64,000 nucleotides of DNA. Origin: CAXTPV01 sp965276715 (GTDB lineage Bacteria > Pseudomonadota > Alphaproteobacteria > Acetobacterales > Acetobacteraceae). The stretch is from the NCBI GenBank assembly GCA_965276715.1, contig OZ255622.1, positions 806,001 through 870,000 of the forward strand, given 5' to 3'. Every line of letters starts with the position of its first letter. Within the stretch, counting starts at the first letter, position 1. This document shows, in pieces, positions 55,631 through 64,000 of this stretch. The notes under the pieces were generated by a model, which worked only from the letters and a program-made list of their open reading frames with translations, had not been told where the DNA came from and did no database searches. A program made the translations under genes and the position numbers.

Positions 55631-56440
55631 ATGAAGCTCAAGAACAGGACGATCTTGATTACCGGCGCGACCAGCGGCATGGGCCTCGAGCTGGCCAGGC
55701 AGCTTCTCGCGCGTCAACGCGGCAACACCGTCATCATCACCGGCAGAAGCGACGAAAGGCTGGAAAGCGCCAGACGGATGCTGCCCGGGGTCCACACGTT
55801 CAGAAACGACGTCGGCGATCCCGCCGGGATCGCCTCGCTGCGGGACGACGTGCTTGAACGATTCCCGGCGCTCGATACGCTCATCAACAATGCCGGCATC
55901 ATGCGCGTGCAGAAGTTCAACCAGGACCACGACATCGAGGACATCACGCGCGAGATCGAGGTGTGCTTCAGCGGGCCGGTCCGGATGGTCGAGCATTTCA
56001 TGCCGCACCTCAAGACCCGCCGCGGTGCGCTGCTCGTCAATGTCTCGTCCGGCGCGGCCCTGATTCCGTTTCCTATCTCGCCGGTCTACAGTGCCGCGAA
56101 AGCGGCCCTGCACTCCTTCACCGAATCCTTGCGCGTGCAGATGAGACATACGGCGGTGACGGTCGTCGAGCTGATCCCGCCAGGTGTCGAAACGCCGCTC
56201 TTTCGCAGCGAAGAATTCGCACGGGAAATGAAGGTGCCGAAAGGCATGGAGGTGAGCGTGTTCGCTCGCAAGGCGATCGCCGGGATCGAAGCGGGCAAGC
56301 TCGAGATCCGCCCGGGTCTTGCCAACGTGCTGAAGGTCATGAGCCGGATGGCGCCGGGTTTCATGCTCAACCAGATGGGAAAGATGACGCCGGCCTTCTC
56401 GGCCAAGTCGTCGACCGGACGCGCAATATCGGAAGCGTGA
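55631..56440 (+). CDS. Short-chain dehydrogenase, DltE-like
   Basis: The 269-residue classical SDR shows ILITGATSGMGLELARQLLA, TLINNAGIMRVQ, NVSSGAALIPF with catalytic Ser and YSAAK with catalytic Tyr and Lys, then PPGVETPLF. The overall pattern matches the DltE-like oxidoreductases often found beside MmyB-type regulators. ATG 55631 has GAGGAGAG upstream; the in-frame ATG 55568 has none. The substrate is unknown. The regulator on the other strand is its likely repressor. Confidence 0.9.
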   Translation: MKLKNRTILITGATSGMGLELARQLLARQRGNTVIITGRSDERLESARRMLPGVHTFRNDVGDPAGIASLRDDVLERFPALDTLINNAGIMRVQKFNQDHDIEDITREIEVCFSGPVRMVEHFMPHLKTRRGALLVNVSSGAALIPFPISPVYSAAKAALHSFTESLRVQMRHTAVTVVELIPPGVETPLFRSEEFAREMKVPKGMEVSVFARKAIAGIEAGKLEIRPGLANVLKVMSRMAPGFMLNQMGKMTPAFSAKSSTGRAISEA

Positions 56441-56523
56441 GATCTCGGCTCGCGAAGCGACGTCTCTCGATCAGGACGATCATTCGTCGAAAAGAGCCGT
56501 GAGACGAACAGCGCCGCTGATCC

Positions 56524-56913
56524 CTATCGGATCAACTCGACGGTGACGCCGGCGTCAGCCGCGATCCTCGGCCAACGCCGCTCGGCTGTCAGGGCGGCGA
56601 CGCCTTCACGCCTGGCGAGCGCCAGACAGTACCGATCACCCAGCGACAGGCCCAATTTCGCCGTGAGAGGCCGAAGCATCCCGGCTTCATAGGACAACTC
56701 GGTGTCGATCGGAATGACGCGGATCGGTAACGGTCGGAGCAACGTCTCGATATCGGATCTCTGGGCCCCGAGCTTGGCGTAGTGGCTTACAATCTCGGCG
56801 AGGTTCACGGCTGCGATCAGCGCGCCATCGAGTGCCGATTCCACCTTTTCACCGCCGGGTTCTCCGAGAAGCAAGGCGAGCAACGCGGACGCGTCGAGTG
56901 CGATGGTCGTCAC
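56524..56913 (-). CDS. vapC: PIN-domain toxin (VapC-like)
   Basis: The 129-residue PIN-domain protein has the first acidic residue in TIALDASALLALLLGEPGG, a second in NLAEIVSHY, and the third cluster LSLGDRYCLALA followed by AALTAER. It is a probable RNase toxin. Its start overlaps the stop of the antitoxin gene by four bases (ATGA), the standard arrangement. It belongs to a different subgroup from the VapC at 12861-13253 and has an AbrB-type rather than an RHH-type partner. Confidence 0.87.
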   Translation of the reverse strand: MTTIALDASALLALLLGEPGGEKVESALDGALIAAVNLAEIVSHYAKLGAQRSDIETLLRPLPIRVIPIDTELSYEAGMLRPLTAKLGLSLGDRYCLALARREGVAALTAERRWPRIAADAGVTVELIR

Positions 56914-57152
56914 TCGATCTCCGCCTCGTGCGTCCTGTCGAGCAGGAAATCATCGACCGAGGCGCCAGCCCTGCCCGCCACCATCCGCTGACTCAACGCC
57001 TGCGCCCGCGCAACCACCTGATGGAGGGTTCGCAGCATGATCGCATCGCCCGCATCTTCGACGATCACCTCTCCGCCCTGGACGAGACCGTGCCTCTTGC
57101 GAAGCTCGGCCGGCAAGCTGACCCTCCCGTCCGGCATGACTTTGGCTTTCAC
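56910..57152 (-). CDS. AbrB/MazE-type antitoxin
   Basis: The 80-residue protein starts VKAKVMPDGRVSLPAELRKR, the SpoVT/AbrB swapped-hairpin DNA-binding pattern, and ends in an acidic tail that should wrap the PIN toxin. GTG 57152 was chosen because GGAGG stands seven bases upstream and the family starts at this point. An in-frame ATG at 57176 would place that ribosome-binding site inside the gene. The pair probably represses its own promoter in the gap before 57266. Confidence 0.82.
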   Translation of the reverse strand: MKAKVMPDGRVSLPAELRKRHGLVQGGEVIVEDAGDAIMLRTLHQVVARAQALSQRMVAGRAGASVDDFLLDRTHEAEIE

Positions 57153-57265
57153 GGCATATCCTCCAGAGTCTGCCATGCAAGCGAGCTTACGCCATGCGTA
57201 TGGTGCAAAGCCAGGAGTCACGCGAAGCGGACGCCATTATGGCGGGTCCTGGCCCAGGGCTTTGG

Positions 57266-58777
57266 CTACACGAGGGCGACGTCCATCGAGGCTTGCAGGC
57301 CGAGGCTGGCGGCGAGGCGTTCGAGGCGGCGGTAGACGCTGTCACCGCCGATCAGGCCGTGGCCGCGGCGCAGCGTCAGCGTGAGTTTCTGCTCGCCGCG
57401 CTGCAGCTCGGCGCCGGCGAGAAGGTCCGGCGTGCCGGCGCTCAGCATTGTCGCCAGGCGGAGCGACAGGCCGAGCTGCTCGGCGCGGGCCAGGCCCGCC
57501 GCGTCGAGCAGCGCGCGGGCGACGTCGAGGAAGGGAGCGTCGGGCTCGGCCTCGTAGCGGATGGCGACGGTGGCGGCGAGGAAGGCGCGGGTGCGGTGGT
57601 CGAGCGCGCCACCGGGCTGGCGCAGGATGCGGTTGAAGGACTGCTCGGCACGATACTCCGGATGGTCGTGGCTGCCGGTGTCGGCGAGCCAGCAGGCAGC
57701 CTCGCGCGCGCGGCGGTCATCATCGGTCTCGCCGGCGAACAGCGCGCCGGTCCAGGCGATCAGGGCCGGAGGGAGGCCGGAGTCGCGGCCGAGCAGCAGG
57801 CCCATCTCGCGCTGCTCGCTCAGGAACGGATCGGGCGCCGGGTCGGGTTCGGTTTCGCGGTTGGGCAGGTCTTGGGCGACGCGGTCGAGGAACCAGCCCT
57901 CGCGCAGGCCGAGCGCGCTGAAGACGACGCGGCGCGGGGCGATCGCGCGCAGCAGGCGGCGCAGCACGGTCGCGGCATAGGGCAGGTCTTCGGCACGACG
58001 GCGCAGGCCGGGGACGCGCTCGATGGTGCGCCTGGGCAGGTTGGGGACCAGGCCCGCGAAGCTCCGGGCCTCCTCGCGCGGCAGGGTGTAATGGTGGACG
58101 ATGTGCAGCGGATAGCCGGACTGGGCCATGTGCAGGCGGGCGAGCGCGCGGAAGGCGCCGCCGACCAGGAACAGGTCGCGGCCGGCGCCCGACGCGAGCC
58201 AGGGGACGGTGGCGAGATCGGCCTCGACGACCGGACGGGCGTTGGCGATGTCGTGGCCGGCGCGGTCGGCGAGGCGGAGCGCGCCGAGCGCCAGGCTGAC
58301 GGCGTGGGTGTTGCGGCCCTGGTCGAGACGGACGAGCTCGAGCGAGCCGCCGCCGATGTCGGCGAGCGTGCCGTCGGCGTCGGTCAGGCCGGCGAGCAGG
58401 CCCGCGGTCGCGTAGGCGGCCTCCTCCTCGCCGGTGAGGATGCGGATCGACACGCCCGGCATGATGCGGGCGAGGTCGCGGGTGAAGGCGGTGCCGTTGC
58501 TGGCGTCGCGGACGGCGGCGGTGGCGAGCACCTCGAAGGGTTCGGCGCGCATCGCGCGCGCGATCGCGTGGTAGCGGGCCATCACGTCGAGCGCCTGCGC
58601 GACGCCGTCGGGATTGAGGCGGCCGGTCGATTGCAGGCCGCGGCCGAGGCGCAAGGTCGCTTTCTCGTTGAAGATCGGAACCGCATGGCGGCCGCTGCTC
58701 TCGAAGACGACGAGGCGGACCGAGTTCGATCCGAGATCGACGACGGCCGAGCGCCGCCTCTGCCGCGGCACGCTCAA
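57266..58777 (-). CDS. ppx: Exopolyphosphatase / pppGpp phosphatase (Ppx/GppA)
   Basis: The 503-residue enzyme releases phosphate from polyphosphate and may also act on pppGpp. The ASKHA motifs are present: SAVVDLGSNSVRLVVFESSG at the N-terminus, LTGEEEAAYATAGLL with the catalytic Glu, and TLADIGGGSLELVRL. An HD-like helical C-domain follows (about residue 310 onward). Its start overlaps the ppk stop as ATGA, so polyphosphate synthesis and breakdown are co-expressed in one leftward operon. Confidence 0.95.
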   Translation of the reverse strand: MSVPRQRRRSAVVDLGSNSVRLVVFESSGRHAVPIFNEKATLRLGRGLQSTGRLNPDGVAQALDVMARYHAIARAMRAEPFEVLATAAVRDASNGTAFTRDLARIMPGVSIRILTGEEEAAYATAGLLAGLTDADGTLADIGGGSLELVRLDQGRNTHAVSLALGALRLADRAGHDIANARPVVEADLATVPWLASGAGRDLFLVGGAFRALARLHMAQSGYPLHIVHHYTLPREEARSFAGLVPNLPRRTIERVPGLRRRAEDLPYAATVLRRLLRAIAPRRVVFSALGLREGWFLDRVAQDLPNRETEPDPAPDPFLSEQREMGLLLGRDSGLPPALIAWTGALFAGETDDDRRAREAACWLADTGSHDHPEYRAEQSFNRILRQPGGALDHRTRAFLAATVAIRYEAEPDAPFLDVARALLDAAGLARAEQLGLSLRLATMLSAGTPDLLAGAELQRGEQKLTLTLRRGHGLIGGDSVYRRLERLAASLGLQASMDVALV

Positions 58778-61047
58778 TCCTCGAGGATGCGGTCGGGACG
58801 TCTCGGCAGCGGTCGCGCGATCGGGGCCACGGCCGGCGGGTGCAGCGCCGAGCCGCGGCCGGACAGCGACGGATTGGTCATGAAATAGTCATGCGCGGAG
58901 AACGGTTTTTCGCCGGGCGGCAGGCGCCGCCAGACGGCGTCGGGGCCGAGCTGCCAGGACTGCGTCGTGTCGCGCAGATTGTGGACCATGATCTGGTCGA
59001 GGATCTGGGCGTGCACCGTCGGGTTGCGGATCGGGACCATGGTCTCGACGCGCCACTCCATGTTGCGCGCCATCCAGTCGGCGCTGGAGAAGAACACGCG
59101 GGCGCCGCGGCCGGGCAGGCGATGGCCGTCGCCGAAGACGAAGATGCGCGAATGCTCGAGGAAGCGGCCGACGATAGACTTGACCTGGATGTTCTCGGAC
59201 AGGCCCGGCACGTCGGGACGCAGGCAGCAGATGCCGCGGATGACGGCCTTGATCTTCACGCCGGCCTTCGACGCGGCGTAGAGGCGGTCGATCAGGTCGT
59301 CGTCGACGAGGCTGTTCATCTTGAGCCAGATGTTGGCGGGACGGCCGGCGCGGGCATGCGCGATCTCGGCGTCGATCAGTGCCGCGAGGGTGGGGCGGAT
59401 GGCGAGCGGACTGAAGGCGAGTGCCGCCATGTGCTCGGGACGCGCGTAGCCGGTCATGTAGTTGAAGATCTTGGCGGCGTCGCGGGTGAGATCGGGATCG
59501 GCGGTGAAGAAGCTGAGGTCGGTGTAGATGCGCGCGGTGACGGGATGGTAGTTGCCGGTTCCGAAATGCGCGTAGGCGCGGACGGTGCCCCCCTCGCGGC
59601 GGGCAACGAGGCTCATCTTGGCGTGGGTCTTGAGCTCGGCGAAACCGAAGACGACCTGCACGCCGGCGGCCTCGAGCGAGCGCGCGAGACGGATGTTGGC
59701 TTCCTCGTCGAAGCGCGCGCGCAGCTCGACCATCGCGGTCACCGACTTGCCGAGCTCGGCGGCCTCGATCAGCGCCTTGACGATCGGGCTGTCGCGGCTG
59801 GTGCGGTAGAGGGTCTGCTTGATCGCGATGACGGCGGGGTCGAGGGCGGCCTGGCGCAGGAACTGGACGACGACGTCGAAGCTCTCGAACGGGTGGTGGA
59901 CGACGATGTCCTTGGCGCGGATGGCGGCGAAACAATCGCCGCCGAAATCGCGGATGCGTTCGGGGAAGCGCGGCGCGTAGGGCGCGAAGACCAGGTCGGG
60001 CCGGTCGGACGTGATGAGCTGCTTGATGTCGGCCAGACCCAGGATGCCCTCGATGCGGTGGACCTCGTCGGCCGGCGCATCGAGCTCGCCCGCGACGAAG
60101 GCGGAGAACTCGTCCTCCATGTCGCCGTCGACCGAGAGGTGGATGACGACGCCGCGGCGGCGTCGCTTGAGCGCGGTCTCGTAGGAATGGACGAGATCCT
60201 CGGCCTCCTCCTCGAACTCGACGTCGGTGTCGCGGATGAGCCGGAACAGGCCGCGGCCGGCGACGTCGAAGCCCGGGAACAGGCGGTCGAGGAAGAGGCA
60301 GACGAGGGTTTCGAGCAGGACGAAGCGGACGCGCGCGGGTTCGCTCGCATCGGCGCGGTCGGGCGGCAGGCGGATGAAGCGCTCGACCTGCGACGGGAGC
60401 GGAATGAGGCCGCGCATCGGCTGGTTGTCGGCGGTGCGGACCAGCTTGAGCGCGAGCACGATGCCCATGTTGGGGATGAACGGGAACGGGTGCGCCGGAT
60501 CGACCGCGAGCGGCGTGACGACGGGGAAGACGCGGTCCATGAACCAGGTGTCGAGCCAGGCTTGTTCGGGCTGATCGAGGTCGCCGAGATCGAGAAGGGT
60601 GATGCGGGCGCTGTCGAGGGCCTGGCGGAGCTCGCCCCAGATGCGCTGCTGGCGGCGGATCAGGCCGCGCGCGCGCTCGGCGACGACGGCGAGCTGCTGG
60701 GCGGGATCGAGGCCGTCGGGCGAGGTGGTCTTGATGCCCTCGCGGGTCTGGCCGACGAGGCCGGCGATGCGGACGGAGTAGAACTCGTCGAGGTTGCCGG
60801 CGCTGATCGAGAGGAAGCGGACGCGCTCGAGCAGGGGGTGGGACTGGTTCTCGGCCTCCTCGACAACACGCCGGTTGAAGTCGAGCCAGGAGAGTTCGCG
60901 GTTGATGAAGCGGGCCGGACTGTCGGGCGCGATCGACGGCGGGGGCTCGGCCTCGTTGGCGACGGGGCGCAATGCGACGGTCGCGCGGCGGGCGCGTGGC
61001 GGTCGGGCAGGGTGCGCGGACGCGGTGGCCGGGCTCGAGCGTTGCAT
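58774..61047 (-). CDS. ppk: Polyphosphate kinase 1
   Basis: The 757-residue enzyme polymerises the gamma phosphate of ATP into polyphosphate. An Ala/Arg-rich 40-residue extension precedes the N-domain (FINRELSWLDFNRRVVEEAE). The head domain follows, then the catalytic domains with the autophosphorylated His in FAELKTHAKMSLVARREGG, the upstream DEEANIRLARSLEAAGVQVV, and the second His in FGDGHRLPGRGARVFFSSAD. AAGG lies upstream of ATG 61047. The ppx gene overlaps its stop. The hdaA gene is 46 bases upstream on the same strand. Confidence 0.96.
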   Translation of the reverse strand: MQRSSPATASAHPARPPRARRATVALRPVANEAEPPPSIAPDSPARFINRELSWLDFNRRVVEEAENQSHPLLERVRFLSISAGNLDEFYSVRIAGLVGQTREGIKTTSPDGLDPAQQLAVVAERARGLIRRQQRIWGELRQALDSARITLLDLGDLDQPEQAWLDTWFMDRVFPVVTPLAVDPAHPFPFIPNMGIVLALKLVRTADNQPMRGLIPLPSQVERFIRLPPDRADASEPARVRFVLLETLVCLFLDRLFPGFDVAGRGLFRLIRDTDVEFEEEAEDLVHSYETALKRRRRGVVIHLSVDGDMEDEFSAFVAGELDAPADEVHRIEGILGLADIKQLITSDRPDLVFAPYAPRFPERIRDFGGDCFAAIRAKDIVVHHPFESFDVVVQFLRQAALDPAVIAIKQTLYRTSRDSPIVKALIEAAELGKSVTAMVELRARFDEEANIRLARSLEAAGVQVVFGFAELKTHAKMSLVARREGGTVRAYAHFGTGNYHPVTARIYTDLSFFTADPDLTRDAAKIFNYMTGYARPEHMAALAFSPLAIRPTLAALIDAEIAHARAGRPANIWLKMNSLVDDDLIDRLYAASKAGVKIKAVIRGICCLRPDVPGLSENIQVKSIVGRFLEHSRIFVFGDGHRLPGRGARVFFSSADWMARNMEWRVETMVPIRNPTVHAQILDQIMVHNLRDTTQSWQLGPDAVWRRLPPGEKPFSAHDYFMTNPSLSGRGSALHPPAVAPIARPLPRRPDRILED

Positions 61048-61093
61048 CGCGCCCTTGTAGCAGCAGGCACGACGGGGCCGGAAGGTGCCGCGC

Positions 61094-61774
61094 TCAACCG
61101 GATGGCGCCGATGCCAGTCCGGGCAGGAGGGAGGCGGCGAGCGAGGTGGTGAGCCTGCGATGGCGGGCGAGCGAGGCCTCGTCGAGCAGGGCGGCGGCGT
61201 GGCGGAGCGCGCCGGGCTCGCGCGGCAGGCGTGCGCGAAGGTAGCGGATCAGGGCGGGCGTCGCGGGGAGCTGGCGGTCGGCGAGGAGGCGGACGAGCAG
61301 GGCGTCGAGCAGCTCGTCGTCGGGCTCGCCGATCTCGACCGCGAGCGTCGCTCGGAGCCGGCTCGCGAGATCGGGCAGTGCTGCGGGCAGCCGCGCCGGG
61401 CTCGGGCGGGAGGCGAGCACGAGCGGGACGCGCCGCTCGGCGGCGATGTTGAGGACGTGGAGCAGGGCCGCCTCGTCGCGCACCTGGTCGGCGTCGTCGA
61501 TCGCGACGCCGGTGGAGGGCAGCGCGCCGTCCCGCGCGATGGACGCGATCGCGGCGGCCTCGATCAGGACGGCGCCGGCGCGGCGCGCGGTCCAGAGATG
61601 CAGCAGATGCGTCTTGCCGCAGGCGGCGGGGCCCCAGACCCAGAGGCGCAGGAACGGCCATCCGGCGGGGTCGGAGGCGGCGAAGGCGAGGGCGTCGCGG
61701 TTCGAGGGAGCCGCGAGGATGTCGGACGGAGGCCGGGCCGCGCGATGGATGAGGGGCAGTGCGAGTTGCCGCAT
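61094..61774 (-). CDS. hdaA: DnaA-homologous regulator HdaA
   Basis: The 226-residue AAA+ protein resembles Hda, which binds the sliding clamp and promotes ATP hydrolysis on DnaA to prevent over-initiation. The N-terminus MRQLALPLIHRAA contains the clamp-binding QLALPL. Walker A is VWGPAACGKTHLL and Walker B-like is GVAIDDADQV, with the sensor region LVLASRPSPARLP after it. Length and position between the AI-2E gene and ppk match alphaproteobacterial hdaA. It starts two bases after the preceding stop. Confidence 0.92.
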   Translation of the reverse strand: MRQLALPLIHRAARPPSDILAAPSNRDALAFAASDPAGWPFLRLWVWGPAACGKTHLLHLWTARRAGAVLIEAAAIASIARDGALPSTGVAIDDADQVRDEAALLHVLNIAAERRVPLVLASRPSPARLPAALPDLASRLRATLAVEIGEPDDELLDALLVRLLADRQLPATPALIRYLRARLPREPGALRHAAALLDEASLARHRRLTTSLAASLLPGLASAPSG

Positions 61775-61776
61775 CG

Positions 61777-62916
61777 TCAGGGCGGGTCGAGATAGAGCGG
61801 GCTGCGCAGGTAGCGCGCGAGCCAGTAGCGGGCGAGGACGCCGATGGTGGCCGCGATCGGGACCGCGAGCATGACGCCCACGAAGCCGAACGCGGCACCG
61901 CCGGCGAACAGCGCGAAGATCACCCAGACCGCGTGCAGCTCGACCTTGTTGCCGAGGAAGCGCGGATAGATGAGGTAGCCCTCGACCATCTGGCCGGCGA
62001 TGAACACGGCGACGACGATCGCAATCCGGTACCAGTGCGAGAACTGGGCGAAGGCGAGCGCGATCGAGGCCACCGCCCCGGTGATGGTGCCGACATAGGG
62101 GATGAAGGAGAGGCCGCCGGCGAGCAGGCCCACGATCAGGCCGAGATCGAGCCCGGCCGCCGACAGGCCGACGGCGTAGAAGCCGGCGAGCATCAGGCAG
62201 CAGATCAACTGGCCGCGCACCCAGGCCGACAGGATGCGGTCGACCTCGGCAGCCTGCGCGCGCAGGCTGCCGGCGTATCGGCGTGGCAGCCAGAAATCGA
62301 GCCGGTCGATCACCGACGCCCAGTCGCGCAGCAGGTAGAAGGCGACGACCGGGGTGACGAGCAGCAGCGAGAGCACGTTGAAGATCGCGAAGCCGCCGCC
62401 GACGATGCGCGCGACGGCGGCGGTGAAGAAGCCGACGACGGTGCCGGCCTGGGTCGAGACGAGCTCGCGCAGCCGGTCGTTGACGTAGCGGGTGCCGAGA
62501 TGGGCCTGCGCCTGGGTGATCAGGTGGTCGGCGAAATGGCGCAGCGAGCCGGCATAGACCGGGACGCGGTCGACGAGGACGGTGACCTGGGCGACGACGA
62601 GCGGGTAGAGCAGCAGCACCGCGAGCAGGCCGAGGGCGACCAGCATGATGATGACGAGGAAGGCGGCGACGTTGCGCCGCACGCCGAGCGCGGTCAGGCG
62701 AGACGCGAGCGGGTGGAGGAAGTAGGCGATCCCGGAGGCCGCGACGAAGGGCAGCAGGATCGAGGCGAACAGCCGTAGCGCGAGCCAGGCGGCGACAAAC
62801 AGGCCGCCCAGGAGGGCCAGGCGCTGGGCGCGGGTCGCGCGCGCGACGGCGGCCTGGGCCTTGACGCTGGCGGCGGTGGGCGCAGAACGCGGTGGCAGGA
62901 TGTCGGTGTCGTTGAT
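61777..62916 (-). CDS. AI-2E family transporter (PerM-like), probable ATC start
   Basis: The protein has the AI-2E/PerM layout: hydrophobic hairpins at both ends, a long amphipathic middle (about residues 110-190) and the family-typical FIPYVGTITGAVASIALAFA and VEGYLIYPRFLGNKVELHAV. GTG 62682 is the first standard start, but it would delete the first helices (ALLGGLFVAAWLALRLFASI, LLPFVAASGIAYFL), which are encoded in frame just upstream. Between the upstream TAA (62946-62944) and these helices there is no ATG, GTG or TTG. ATC 62916 has GGAGA exactly six bases before it and gives 379 residues, the family's length. The substrate of these exporters is uncertain. Confidence 0.85.
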   Translation of the reverse strand: MNDTDILPPRSAPTAASVKAQAAVARATRAQRLALLGGLFVAAWLALRLFASILLPFVAASGIAYFLHPLASRLTALGVRRNVAAFLVIIMLVALGLLAVLLLYPLVVAQVTVLVDRVPVYAGSLRHFADHLITQAQAHLGTRYVNDRLRELVSTQAGTVVGFFTAAVARIVGGGFAIFNVLSLLLVTPVVAFYLLRDWASVIDRLDFWLPRRYAGSLRAQAAEVDRILSAWVRGQLICCLMLAGFYAVGLSAAGLDLGLIVGLLAGGLSFIPYVGTITGAVASIALAFAQFSHWYRIAIVVAVFIAGQMVEGYLIYPRFLGNKVELHAVWVIFALFAGGAAFGFVGVMLAVPIAATIGVLARYWLARYLRSPLYLDPP

Positions 62917-62987
62917 GGCGGGTCTCCGCGGGCGCCGCTCCGCTTATACACGGATCGGGCCGTGGACTTCTCAAGAGGGAGCTCGGG

Positions 62988-63986
62988 TTGGAAACGTATC
63001 GCGCGGCGGGCGTCGATATCGAGGCGGGCGACGCGCTGGTCGAGGCGATCAAGCCGCTCGCCGCCGCGACCGCGCGGACCGGGGTGATGGGGGCCCTGGG
63101 CGGCTTCGGCGCCCTGTTCGACCTCAAGGCGGCCGGGTTCCGCGATCCGGTGCTGGTGTCGTGCACCGACGGGGTGGGGACCAAGCTGCTGGTCGCGATC
63201 GAGACCGGACGGCATGACGCGGTAGGGATCGACCTGGTCGCGATGTGCGTCAACGACCTGGTGGTGCAGGGGGCGACGCCGCTGTTCTTCCTCGACTATT
63301 TCGCGACCGGCGCGCTCTCGGTGGCCGACGCGACCCGCGTTGTCGCGGGGATCGCGGAGGGCTGCCTGCGATCGGGCTGCGCGCTGGTGGGCGGCGAGAC
63401 CGCCGAGATGCCGGGGATGTATGCCGCCGGACACTACGACCTCGCCGGCTTCGCGGTGGGGGCGGCCGAGCGCGGGCGGTTGCTGCCGGGAGTGGTGCGG
63501 CCGGGCATGGTCGTGCTCGGGCTGCCGAGCGCGGGGGTGCATTCGAACGGGTTCTCGCTGGTGCGCCGGATCGTGGCGTCGAGCGGGCTCGGTTGGGACG
63601 CGCCGGCGCCGTTCGAGCCGGAGGTGGCGCTTGGGGAGGCGCTGATGCGGCCGACGCGGCTCTATGTGCGCCAGGTGACGGCGCTGCATGACGCGGGGCT
63701 GCTGGTGGCGGCGGCGCATGTCACGGGCGGCGGGCTCGCCGCCAACCTCGCGCGGGTGATGCCCGAGGGCATCGCGGCCTCGATCGACGAGGGGTCGTGG
63801 GAGGAGCCGCCGGTGTTCGACTGGCTGCGGACGACGGGCGGGATCGAGGCGGACGAGATGGCGCGCGTGTTCAACCGCGGCATCGGCATGGCGCTGGTGG
63901 TGAGCAACGTGGCGTCGGCGACGGCGCTGCTGGCCGAGCTGGGCGAGCGGCCGGCGGTGATCGGCCGGACGGTCGCCACGTCTTGA
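62988..63986 (+). CDS. purM: Phosphoribosylformylglycinamidine cyclo-ligase (AIR synthetase)
   Basis: PurM converts FGAM and ATP to aminoimidazole ribonucleotide in purine synthesis. The 332-residue protein shows GALGGFGALFDL, VSCTDGVGTKLLVAIETGRH, GIDLVAMCVNDLVVQGATPL, ALVGGETAEMPGMY, AGVHSNGFSLVR and HVTGGGLAANLARVMP, the full set of family motifs. TTG 62988 is the start, with a GAGGGAG site upstream. The divergent AI-2E gene leaves a 71-base gap for both promoters. The stop overlaps a possible purN start as TTGA. Confidence 0.96.
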   Translation: METYRAAGVDIEAGDALVEAIKPLAAATARTGVMGALGGFGALFDLKAAGFRDPVLVSCTDGVGTKLLVAIETGRHDAVGIDLVAMCVNDLVVQGATPLFFLDYFATGALSVADATRVVAGIAEGCLRSGCALVGGETAEMPGMYAAGHYDLAGFAVGAAERGRLLPGVVRPGMVVLGLPSAGVHSNGFSLVRRIVASSGLGWDAPAPFEPEVALGEALMRPTRLYVRQVTALHDAGLLVAAAHVTGGGLAANLARVMPEGIAASIDEGSWEEPPVFDWLRTTGGIEADEMARVFNRGIGMALVVSNVASATALLAELGERPAVIGRTVATS

Positions 63987-64000
63987 CCCGCCAGGCCGGC
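63983..64000 (+). CDS. purN: Possible first codons of purN (partial)
   Basis: TTG 63983 overlaps the purM stop and reads MTRQAG to the window edge. In alphaproteobacteria purN usually follows purM directly. Six codons are too few to prove it; the call is from synteny. Confidence 0.3.

Noticed and set aside
58840..61152. Long plus-strand frame over ppk
   Set aside because: Gly/Glu/Arg-rich with no motif, while ppk on the other strand has every catalytic landmark.

Overview
The window is a chromosomal segment from a GC-rich alphaproteobacterium, most likely Rhodospirillales/Acetobacteraceae-like. Supporting signs are the GC-rich coding bias, an FzlA-like GST beside minCDE, the purM / perM / hdaA / ppk / ppx neighbourhood typical of the class, and frequent GTG/TTG starts. 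I see no rRNA, tRNA, CRISPR array, prophage or transposase. Genes are tightly packed, with many 4-base ATGA, GTGA or TTGA overlaps.

Layout: (1) 1-7.0 kb is a surface-glycan block that is visibly more AT-rich than the rest: two paralogous glycosyltransferases, an acyltransferase-3 membrane protein, two SAM methyltransferases and a GT2-like enzyme. (2) 7.1-16.5 kb is housekeeping: beta-carbonic anhydrase, a secreted EEP-fold hydrolase, GlgX, a DUF2076 protein, a CoA-binding protein, a VapBC module, pyruvate phosphate dikinase and IF-3, the last with an ATC start. (3) 16.6-25.5 kb holds a GT4, an alpha/beta hydrolase, an epimerase, a TPR protein, the FzlA-like protein with minCDE, threonine aldolase and a secreted GH47 alpha-mannosidase. 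(4) 25.4-38.6 kb holds an SDR, a GntR regulator with a palindromic candidate operator, an MsbA-like exporter, a GT4, a GNAT, DUF2891, an MBL-fold hydrolase, an ABC1 kinase, PepF and an NCS1-type permease. (5) 38.7-44.3 kb is a tolC-hlyD-cusA heavy-metal efflux operon. (6) 44.3-48.3 kb is mixed: two SDR genes face outwards from two wrecked regulators, a frameshifted tetR and a lysR without its HTH. (7) 48.4-54.0 kb is a five-gene operon: Cache-GAF-cyclase receptor, MlaE permease, ABC ATPase-like protein, MlaD/MCE protein and TPR lipoprotein. (8) 54.1-57.2 kb has an MmyB-type regulator divergent from an SDR, and an AbrB/PIN toxin-antitoxin pair. (9) 57.3-64.0 kb is ppx, ppk, hdaA, an AI-2E transporter, purM and possibly the first codons of purN.

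The most unusual item is the operon at 48.4-54.0 kb. It is organised as an Mla/MCE lipid-transport system, but its ATPase lacks every recognisable ATP-hydrolysis motif and its cyclase domain has lost one metal ligand and the transition-state Asn/Arg. It looks like a non-canonical lipid trafficking system coupled to a receptor pseudoenzyme. Secondary points are likely non-AUG starts (ATC for infC and for the AI-2E gene, CTG for the hlyD-type gene), short tandem duplications over two start codons, the bacterial GH47, and dispersed GC-rich hairpins placed directly behind stop codons.
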